Below, piece by piece: positions 57,936 to 64,000 of a DNA stretch of 64,000 nt (the stretch's first letter is position 1; each line of letters begins with the position of its first letter). Both the position numbers and the translations under genes were made by a program. Source of the DNA: an uncultured Alphaproteobacteria bacterium (GTDB taxonomy: Bacteria > Pseudomonadota > Alphaproteobacteria > HIMB59 > GCA-002718135); NCBI GenBank assembly GCA_902522865.1, contig CABYXC010000001.1, positions 57,693 to 121,692 of the forward strand, read 5' to 3'. The notes under the pieces are model-generated. The model was not told the DNA's origin. It ran no database searches and saw nothing but the letters and a program-made list of their open reading frames with translations.

Positions 57936-59223
57936 AAAAAAAAGAGACAACAAAGATCTATCAAAAGAAGATATCAACTTTTTTGTAGACGGTTTAACAA
58001 ATGGATCTTTTTCAGATGCACAAATTGCAGCAATGAGCATGGCAATATTTTCAAATGGAATGACTCCTGAAGAAACTGTTTGTTTAACTGAAGCGATGAC
58101 GAACTCAGGCGATACAATAAATTGGTCTGAGATTGTAGATTCTGAGTTGGTTTGTGATAAGCACTCAACTGGTGGTGTTGGAGACAAGACGAGCATTATT
58201 TTAGCACCAATTCTTGCAGCTTGTGGACTGTATGTACCTATGATTTCAGGTAGAGGCTTGGGTCATACCGGTGGTACTCTAGATAAATTTGATTCAATAC
58301 CTGGGTACAATACAAAGCCTGATTTAGAAACTTTTAAAAAAGTTGTAAAAGACGTTGGTTGTGCAATTATTGGTCAAACCTCTAACTTAGCACCAGCTGA
58401 TAAAAAATTATATTCTATAAGGGATATTGTAGGTACAGTAGAATCTTTACCTTTAATAACATCATCTATTCTTTCAAAAAAAATTGCAAGTGGTCTTTCA
58501 TCTCTAGTACTTGATGTAAAGGTTGGTAATGGATCTTTTAATAGCACTATTGATATAGCAAGAGATTTATCCAACTCCTTAGTAAGAGTCGCTAAAGGAG
58601 CAGGTTTAAATTGCGAAGCTATATTAACGGATATGAACCAGGTCCTAGGTAAAAGTGCTGGTCATACACTGGAGATATTAGAATGCATAAAATATATTAA
58701 AAATGATTTTAAAGATCACCGATTAGAAAAGATCACTAATGAATTAATATCTTCGCTATTAGTAAACATTTATAAAGTTTCAAAAGAAGAAGCATATAAT
58801 AAAATTAATACGGTTATTAATAATGGACTAGCTGCAGAAAAATTTGAAATGATGGTTGCAGCCTTGGGTGGACCAAAAAATATTTTAACATCTTATGAAA
58901 AAGATCTAACCAATAAATCTATTCAAAAAGATATATTTTCTATGGAGGATGGGTGGATAGAAAATATTCATACCAGAGAATTAGGCCTTATACTTATTGA
59001 ACTTGGAGGTGGAAGAAAACAGGTTACCGATAAAATAAATTATGGAGTTGGATATGATAATGTTCTCAATATAGGTGATGAAGTAAATTCCTCAACTCCT
59101 CTGTTAAGTTTATACTCAAGTAAAAATATAAATGATAATTTAATAAATAAAATAAAAGGCTGTTTCATTATTTCAGATAAAAAAACTCAAAAACTATCTG
59201 AAATATTTGAAACCATAAATTAA
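57913..59223 (+). CDS. deoA: Thymidine (pyrimidine) phosphorylase
   Basis: DeoA splits thymidine and deoxyuridine to base and deoxyribose 1-phosphate. The 436-residue protein begins MIPQEIIRKKRDN and has KHSTGGVGDKTS, SGRGLGHTGGTLDKFDSIPG, and LTDMNQVLGKSAGHTLE. The start lies inside the PNP gene, as the family-like N-terminus requires. deoB and deoC are not in the window. Confidence 0.95.
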   Translation: MIPQEIIRKKRDNKDLSKEDINFFVDGLTNGSFSDAQIAAMSMAIFSNGMTPEETVCLTEAMTNSGDTINWSEIVDSELVCDKHSTGGVGDKTSIILAPILAACGLYVPMISGRGLGHTGGTLDKFDSIPGYNTKPDLETFKKVVKDVGCAIIGQTSNLAPADKKLYSIRDIVGTVESLPLITSSILSKKIASGLSSLVLDVKVGNGSFNSTIDIARDLSNSLVRVAKGAGLNCEAILTDMNQVLGKSAGHTLEILECIKYIKNDFKDHRLEKITNELISSLLVNIYKVSKEEAYNKINTVINNGLAAEKFEMMVAALGGPKNILTSYEKDLTNKSIQKDIFSMEDGWIENIHTRELGLILIELGGGRKQVTDKINYGVGYDNVLNIGDEVNSSTPLLSLYSSKNINDNLINKIKGCFIISDKKTQKLSEIFETIN

Positions 59224-59879
59224 TGAGTACTCAAACTAAAATTAATCAAGCACTTGTGCAATACTTACAAAGCGTAGGTTACCGAGAAGATAAAATAATT
59301 ACTGAACTAGAAAATGAAACTTTAAAACTTGGTAGTGTTTCCCAAATGCAGATTGCAAAAGAACAAGGTCAGTTTTTAGAAATGATAACTAAAATTTCTA
59401 ATGCTAAAAACTGTTTAGAAATTGGAAGATTTACAGGTATGAGCACTTTGTTTTTGGCTAGAGGTATACCTGAATCAGGGAAAATCGTAACTGTTGATAA
59501 TTCAGATGAATTCTTATCCTTAGCAAAAAAATATTGGGAATTAGATAATATGAGCTCAAAAATTGAATCGATTATTGGAGATGGTGTTGAGGTAATGCAA
59601 AGCATGATAGACCGTCAACAGAGTTACGATTTAATTTTTATAGATGCTGATAAAAATAATTACCCAAATTATTACGAACTGTCACTAAACCTATTAGTTT
59701 CTAATGGAATAATAATTATTGATAATATGCTTTGGCACGGTGATGTGGCAGATGAAACTAAACAAGACTCTCAAACAAAAACTATCCGTGATTTAAATTT
59801 AAAAATACAAAATGACACAAGGGTGGAATTCTCTCTTCTGCCTTTATCTGATGGATTATCGTTTATAAGAAAGAAATAA
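59223..59879 (+). CDS. SAM-dependent O-methyltransferase (caffeoyl-CoA type)
   Basis: The 218-residue protein has the class-I SAM fold with CLEIGRFTGMSTLFLARG, VTVDNSDEFLSLAKKYW, and the catalytic/metal segment YDLIFIDADKNNYPNYY, then IIIIDNMLWHGDV. Usual substrates are catechols or CoA esters; here the substrate is unknown. It is coupled by a 1-bp overlap to deoA and may only share its transcript. Confidence 0.86.
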   Translation: MSTQTKINQALVQYLQSVGYREDKIITELENETLKLGSVSQMQIAKEQGQFLEMITKISNAKNCLEIGRFTGMSTLFLARGIPESGKIVTVDNSDEFLSLAKKYWELDNMSSKIESIIGDGVEVMQSMIDRQQSYDLIFIDADKNNYPNYYELSLNLLVSNGIIIIDNMLWHGDVADETKQDSQTKTIRDLNLKIQNDTRVEFSLLPLSDGLSFIRKK

Positions 59880-59885
59880 CAAAGA

Positions 59886-59913
59886 CTTGAATTAAACACA
59901 ATCATCCCCACAT
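59886..59913 (+). promoter_or_regulatory. RpoH (sigma-32) promoter of hsp20
   Basis: CTTGAA (59886-59891) and CCCACAT (59907-59913) are separated by 15 nt, the same spacing as in the dnaK and hslV promoters. The -35 box is the perfect consensus. Transcription would start near 59920. Confidence 0.78.
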
Positions 59914-59927
59914 AATAATTGTCAGTA

Positions 59928-59976
59928 TGCCATTGTGGGTGCTGGCAAAATAAACTTGCTTAATAAAGGAGTTATT
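59928..59976 (+). promoter_or_regulatory. ROSE-like RNA thermometer in the hsp20 leader
   Basis: Two hairpins fit the ROSE pattern. The first is TGCCA (59928-59932) with TGGCA (59943-59947). The second pairs AACTTGCT (59953-59960) with AGGAGTT (59967-59973) around a TAATAA loop. It contains the diagnostic UUGCU facing the AGGA ribosome site, closed by a perfect AAC/GUU stem. Melting on heating would free the ribosome site of hsp20. Confidence 0.72.
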
Positions 59977-60414
59977 ATGACTAGAAACCTATCCGTTTGG
60001 AATTCTCTAAGACCATTCTCTGTTGGATTTGACTCAATTTTTGATGAATTTGATAGAATGTTGGAGTCTACGGAAAGATACAATACAAATTATCCACCTT
60101 ACAATATTCATAGAGTTGATGAGCATAACTATAAAATTGAAGTTGCTCTCGCTGGATATAGTAAAGAAGATATTGAGATTGAATTAAAAGAAAACAACCT
60201 AACTGTTAGAAATAAACCTAAAGAAAAAGTGGTTAATGAAAATGGTAATGGTGTAATCCATAAAGGAATCTCAACAAGACAGTTTGAAAGATCGTTCACA
60301 ATTTCAGAAGACATCAAAGTTAAAGATGCTGAATTGAAGAATGGACTTTTAGCAATTGATTTGGAGAGAATTATTCCAGAAGAAAAAAAAGCTAGACTAA
60401 TTTCAATAAAGTAG
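59977..60414 (+). CDS. Small heat-shock protein Hsp20
   Basis: This holdase of the IbpA/HspA class has 145 residues from the ATG at 59977. The alpha-crystallin domain runs from about residue 35 (PPYNIHRVDEHNYKIEVALAGYSKEDIEIE) to the C-terminal KNGLLAIDLERIIPEEKKAR. The N-terminus MTRNLSVWNSLRPFSVGFDSIFDEFDR is typical of the rhizobial and enterobacterial class. An upstream in-frame GTG at 59935 lies in the thermometer leader and should be ignored. The ribosome site AAAGGAG lies 6 bp upstream. Confidence 0.93.
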   Translation: MTRNLSVWNSLRPFSVGFDSIFDEFDRMLESTERYNTNYPPYNIHRVDEHNYKIEVALAGYSKEDIEIELKENNLTVRNKPKEKVVNENGNGVIHKGISTRQFERSFTISEDIKVKDAELKNGLLAIDLERIIPEEKKARLISIK

Positions 60415-60423
60415 TTTTGGATA

Positions 60424-60448
60424 GGGGCCCAAAGTGGCCCCAACATTT
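60424..60448 (+). terminator. Rho-independent terminator after hsp20
   Basis: GGGGCC (60424-60429) pairs with GGCCCC (60436-60441) across CAAAGT, followed by AACATTTTT. It stands out as GC-rich in an AT-rich gap. Confidence 0.8.
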
Positions 60449-60571
60449 TTAACTTTAAATTTAGAATAAATCTAATTTTATGAATTTTAACAACACTGAT
60501 ATTAAAAAAAAATTCATATAGATCTACATTCGTATTCTGATAATTTTTAATAAGATTCTTAATCATAGAAC

Positions 60572-60594
60572 GTGGAGATATTTATTATCTCCAC
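60572..60594 (+). promoter_or_regulatory. 9-bp hairpin in the leader of the iron-binding protein gene
   Basis: GTGGAGATA and TATCTCCAC are exact complements around a TTTAT loop, ending 16 bases before the ATG at 60611, in front of a poly-A stretch and the AGAAGG site. It is not a terminator on this strand. It could be an operator palindrome or an mRNA regulatory stem for iron control. Confidence 0.55.
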
Positions 60595-60610
60595 AAAAAA
60601 AGAAGGTTAT

Positions 60611-61624
60611 ATGAAAATTATTTTTAGATTACTATTGATACTAATTGCATCTACCATTTCACTAAACTTGTTTGCCAAAGAGGTTAATGTTTATTCTTAC
60701 AGGCAGCCGATTTTAATAGATCCTTTCTTTGAGGAATTTACAAAATCGACTGGCATAAAGGTAAATGTTTTACATGCAAAAAAAGGATTACTAGAAAGAG
60801 TTTTAGCTGAGGGTGAAGATACACCTGCTGACTTGGTATTAACAGTTGATATAGCAAGATTAAACCAATTTGTTGAAAAGGATATTTTGCAACCAATTAA
60901 TTCAGATATTTTGAATATGAATATTCCAAATCATTTAAGAGATAGTAATAATAAATGGTTTGCACTTTCAAAGAGAGCTAGAATTGTTGCAATCTCAAAA
61001 GAACGAGTGTCAAAAAACTCAATTAAAAGAATAGAAGATCTATCTGATACAAAATGGAAAGGTAAAATTTGTACAAGACCTGGCAGCCATGACTACAATA
61101 GATCACTTTTAGCTTCAATAATTGCTGCAAATGGAGAAGCTTTTGCTGAAGAATGGGCAGCAGGCATTGTTGCAAATTTAGCACGTAAACCTGAGGGTAA
61201 TGATAGAGCTCAAGCAAAAGCAATTTATGAAGGTGTCTGTGATATTGCTGTAATGAATACCTATTATTTTGGAAAAATGAAATTTAACGAAAAGAATCCA
61301 GAACAAAAAGATTGGGCTAACTCAATAGAGTTAGTTTTTACTAATCAAGAAGATAGAGGGAATCACATTAATGTTGCTGGTGGAGGTGTCATTAAGTACT
61401 CTAAAAATAAAGACAATGCGATTGCACTACTTGAATTTTTGACTCAGCCAAAAGCACAAGTTCTTTACAGTTCTATAAACTATGAATATCCGGTTAATCC
61501 AGATATGCAATTAACTGATGAGTTAAAATCATGGGGCGCGTTTAAAGAAGATAAACTGCCTGTTGAAAAACTTGCAGAACTTGCTCCTGTAGCTCAGAAA
61601 ATCATTGATAGAGTAGGCTGGTAA
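60611..61624 (+). CDS. Fe(III)-type ABC transporter binding protein
   Basis: The protein has a signal peptide (FRLLLILIASTISLNLFA) and a periplasmic binding fold of the FbpA/FutA class (VNVYSYRQPILIDPFFEEF, TPADLVLTVDIARL, KICTRPGSHDYNRSL, DIAVMNTYYFGKM). The paired tyrosines in NTYYFG fit iron ligands of this class. From ATG 60611 it is 337 residues long; an upstream GTG at 60572 falls in a hairpin. A permease follows. Confidence 0.92.
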   Translation: MKIIFRLLLILIASTISLNLFAKEVNVYSYRQPILIDPFFEEFTKSTGIKVNVLHAKKGLLERVLAEGEDTPADLVLTVDIARLNQFVEKDILQPINSDILNMNIPNHLRDSNNKWFALSKRARIVAISKERVSKNSIKRIEDLSDTKWKGKICTRPGSHDYNRSLLASIIAANGEAFAEEWAAGIVANLARKPEGNDRAQAKAIYEGVCDIAVMNTYYFGKMKFNEKNPEQKDWANSIELVFTNQEDRGNHINVAGGGVIKYSKNKDNAIALLEFLTQPKAQVLYSSINYEYPVNPDMQLTDELKSWGAFKEDKLPVEKLAELAPVAQKIIDRVGW

Positions 61625-61641
61625 ATTATAGGTTAACTGTT

Positions 61642-63237
61642 TTGATAAATTTTAATTTATGGTCCAATTCTGTGGCGATAATTGCTTTGATAATTATCGC
61701 CCCTATTTTTTCAATATTTTATTACGCGATTTTAGGCGATACATCACTATGGCCACATCTATTTTCTACTGTTTTGCCCAGATATCTAACCAATACAATA
61801 ATTCTAATGTTTGGTGTTGGAGGATTAAGTTTAGTCTTTGGTGTGACCACTGCTTGGATAGTGACAAGATATAATTTTTTTGGGAAAAAATTTTTTGAAT
61901 GGATGTTATTATTACCAGCTGCTGTCCCAGCTTATATTATTGCCTATACTTATACCGATTTTTTTGAATATGCTGGTCCTCTTCAATCATTGATAAGAGA
62001 CATATTTGGTTGGACGAGCTCAAAAGATTACTGGTTTCCAAATGTGCGATCAATGGGAGGAGCAATTTTGGTAATGTCTTCTGTATTGTATCCATACGTA
62101 TATTTAATGACTAGAGCATCATTTATAACGACACCTATATCTTTTTTTCAAACTAGTTCTATTTACGGAAGGAACTCCTTCTTCAATGTCGCTATTCCAT
62201 TTGGCCGTCCAGGTATAATTGCTGGCTTGGCCTTAGTACTAATGGAAACAATTTCTGATTTTGGGACAGTTGATTATTTTGCAATTGAAACATTAACCTT
62301 AGGCGTATTTAATGTTTGGTTAGGAATGAATAGTCTATCTGGCGCATCACAGATTTCTAGTATTTTATTTATGATTGTTATAGTACTTTTAACTTTAGAG
62401 TATTTGGGTAGGCGTAGCAGAAAATTTCATGAAAAATATAGTGGTGCATCTTATACACCAACTCAAACAGTTTCTGGTGTTAAAAATTCTTTATTGTTTT
62501 TAATTTGCCTAATACCTTTAAGTCTTGGTTTTATAATACCTGTTTTAATTTTATTGAATTTTGTAATTAAAGGTTATTCTATAATAAATTTTTTAGAAAT
62601 TTTTCAAATAACACTATCAAGTATATCTTTAGCATTTATTTCTTCATCATTCATTATGTTACTATCCTTATTAATGATTATAGTTGGAGCATATAAATCA
62701 AATAATTTCCAAAAAATTTTAATATTTTTTGCTTCTTCTGGTTATGCTTTTCCAGGAACAATTCTTGCTGTTGGAATAGTTGTATTTGTTGGGTGGCTTA
62801 ATGATTTAATTTATTTTCGTATGAGTTATGCTGTTGGCGGATTTATAATTTTATTATTTGCGTATAGTATAAGATTCTTAGCTGTTGGTAATGGAGCAAT
62901 TACATCAGGTATTTCAAGAATTCATCCAAACTTATTAGATGCATCAAGAACAATGGGTGTTAGCTTTTTCAAAAGTATAAGAAAAATTATATTACCCTTG
63001 CTGTATACAAATTTATTAGTTGGAGGAATATTAGTTTTTGTAGACATCTTAAAAGAACTTCCAATAACACTTTTATTAAGACCATTTAATTTTGAGACAC
63101 TAGCAACCTATGTTTATCAATATGCCTCTGATGAAATGTTGGAGGAGTCAGCATTTGCAGCTCTAATTATCGTTATTGCTGGATTAGGACCGGTAATTTT
63201 TCTTAACAGAACAATTACTAAATCAATAAAAAACTAA
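61642..63237 (+). CDS. Fe(III)-type ABC transporter permease
   Basis: This 531-residue fused permease has two binding-protein-dependent transport domains, as in FbpB-type iron systems (about 12 hydrophobic segments; EWMLLLPAAVPAYIIAYTYTD; GRPGIIAGLALVLMETISDFGTVDYF; FVDILKELPITLLLRPFNFETLATYVY). The start is a TTG at 61642 (MINFNLWSNS); no ATG precedes the first helix. It converges on the ATPase gene with a 3-bp gap. Confidence 0.92.
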   Translation: MINFNLWSNSVAIIALIIIAPIFSIFYYAILGDTSLWPHLFSTVLPRYLTNTIILMFGVGGLSLVFGVTTAWIVTRYNFFGKKFFEWMLLLPAAVPAYIIAYTYTDFFEYAGPLQSLIRDIFGWTSSKDYWFPNVRSMGGAILVMSSVLYPYVYLMTRASFITTPISFFQTSSIYGRNSFFNVAIPFGRPGIIAGLALVLMETISDFGTVDYFAIETLTLGVFNVWLGMNSLSGASQISSILFMIVIVLLTLEYLGRRSRKFHEKYSGASYTPTQTVSGVKNSLLFLICLIPLSLGFIIPVLILLNFVIKGYSIINFLEIFQITLSSISLAFISSSFIMLLSLLMIIVGAYKSNNFQKILIFFASSGYAFPGTILAVGIVVFVGWLNDLIYFRMSYAVGGFIILLFAYSIRFLAVGNGAITSGISRIHPNLLDASRTMGVSFFKSIRKIILPLLYTNLLVGGILVFVDILKELPITLLLRPFNFETLATYVYQYASDEMLEESAFAALIIVIAGLGPVIFLNRTITKSIKN

Positions 63238-63240
63238 AAC

Positions 63241-64000
63241 TTAATTCTTAAATATATAAGCCTGATCATTATCAATTTCTATCTCGACTGCAGACGATTG
63301 TTTTGGATTAAAGTCAGCAGGCATGTGGCTATGAACATGAACAACTTCATTATTATTATCTAACACAGATAAATGGATAAAACTAAATGACCCCATTAAT
63401 TTTGACGCCATAACGGTTCCCTTAATTCCATTAACTGGTGTTGGTTGTTTGTTTAGTTTTATACCTTGAGGTCTTATGTGTACTACAACTTTCTCACCTT
63501 CTAAATTTCCAGGTGTTTTAATTTTCCCAACTGGTGTGTAAATGTGAGATTCTTTAACAACACCTTCAAATTTATTTGTTTCACCAAAAAAACCTGTAAC
63601 ATATGAATTTTTTGGATTGTTGTAGAGATCATTCGGAGTTCCTGACTGTACAATCGAACCTGATTTATCAAAAATATTTATATGATTTGAGATAAACATT
63701 GCCTCGAAAGGATCATGAGTGACTATAATTACAGACACATTTGATTTTTGTAATAGATGCAGCGTATCATCTCTCACCTCTTCTCGAAGGCTTAAATCTA
63801 AACTTGAAAAAGGCTCATCTAATAAAAGTAAATCGGGTTGTGAAATTATAGATCGTGCAAGTGCAACTCTTTGTTGTTCACCACCACTTAACTCGTGTGG
63901 GTATTTATCTAGTGAATTAGGTAATTTTATTAATTCAATAATTTCATCAACATTATTAGTTGAATTTTTAGCGTTAGTTGGAAATCTCAAATTTTCTTTT
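63241..64000 (-). CDS. Fe(III)-type ABC transporter ATPase (N-terminus outside window)
   Basis: The visible part has the ABC signature LSGGEQQRVALARS, Walker B LLLLDEPFSSLD, the switch His in VTHDPFEA, and a C-terminal TOBE domain with VHIRPQGIKLN. Reading upstream, the frame stays open to the window edge (KENLRFPTNAK), so Walker A lies outside. A TTG at 63990 is an internal codon, not the start. It is most like FbpC and belongs with the two genes to its left, although it lies on the opposite strand. Confidence 0.9.
   Translation of the reverse strand, partial: KENLRFPTNAKNSTNNVDEIIELIKLPNSLDKYPHELSGGEQQRVALARSIISQPDLLLLDEPFSSLDLSLREEVRDDTLHLLQKSNVSVIIVTHDPFEAMFISNHINIFDKSGSIVQSGTPNDLYNNPKNSYVTGFFGETNKFEGVVKESHIYTPVGKIKTPGNLEGEKVVVHIRPQGIKLNKQPTPVNGIKGTVMASKLMGSFSFIHLSVLDNNNEVVHVHSHMPADFNPKQSSAVEIEIDNDQAYIFKN

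Noticed and set aside
59935..59976. Extended hsp20 start at GTG 59935
   Set aside because: The extra 14 residues do not fit the family, and the region forms the thermometer hairpins with the ribosome site for ATG 59977.
60129..60566. Minus-strand open frame of 145 codons antisense to hsp20
   Set aside because: It is the reverse of the hsp20 coding sequence and runs through a clear terminator hairpin; no family resemblance.

Overview
This window looks like a stretch of chromosome from a streamlined, very AT-rich alphaproteobacterium. The gene order (mnmE-mnmG-rsmG-parA, maf-aroE-coaE-dnaQ-Tim44-like, hslUV next to hisBHAF) is alphaproteobacterial. The low GC, tiny intergenic gaps, many 1-40 bp gene overlaps and scarce Shine-Dalgarno sites suggest a free-living marine lineage of the SAR11/HIMB59 kind. 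That placement is an inference; there is no rRNA in the window to test it. I found no tRNA, rRNA, CRISPR array, insertion sequence or prophage.

Layout. 1-5662 (minus): partial parA, rsmG, mnmG, mnmE and rho, with two perfect 12-bp parS cores (TTTCACGTGAAA). 5663-6084 is the only gene-free stretch over 300 bp. It lies between divergent rho and maf, carries inverted repeats and near-consensus DnaA boxes, and is a candidate replication origin. 6085-10310 (plus): maf, aroE, coaE, dnaQ, a Tim44-like gene, a T4-type lysozyme and an Smr protein. 10307-15555 (minus): hslV, hslU, a double PAP2 phosphatase, a GT39-type glycosyltransferase and a DUF3108 protein. 15637-19531 (plus): hisB-hisH-GNAT-hisA-hisF-hisE-HIT. 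19533-23512: a BON lipoprotein and rsmI, a divergent LpoA-like lipoprotein, then rdgB and rph. 23560-30447 (plus): hrcA-grpE-dnaK-dnaJ, dapB and a serine hydrolase. 30444-35021: DUF2244, pyruvate carboxylase and a lipoprotein.

35057-40807 (plus): upp and a BMP-type nucleoside ABC transporter, then a small SnoaL-like protein ending at a two-way terminator. 40858-49255 (minus): a long co-directional set DUF2141, cysS, thrS, hemB, hisI, ribA, DUF985 and katG. 49284-53398 (plus): a compact folate cluster pabB-pabA-pabC-folP-folB-folK. 53375-54025 (minus): a diverged TrpF-like protein. 54078-56662: a DUF1800/DUF1501 pair. 56689-59879: cdd, purine nucleoside phosphorylase, deoA and an O-methyltransferase. 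59977-60414: hsp20. 60611-64000: an Fe(III)-type ABC transporter whose ATPase gene is convergent and runs off the window.

How the parts connect. Heat-shock control is readable in the DNA: dnaK, hslV and hsp20 each have an RpoH-type promoter (CTTGNN, 15 nt, C/GCCANNT), and the hsp20 leader folds like a ROSE RNA thermometer. Nucleoside import (BMP transporter), upp, cdd, pnp and deoA make a salvage route. Histidine synthesis is split between the main operon and hisI near hemB. The most unexpected items are the T4-lysozyme homologue inside a core-gene operon, the ROSE element, the parS/origin architecture, and a hairpin over the start codon of the nucleoside-transporter ATPase.
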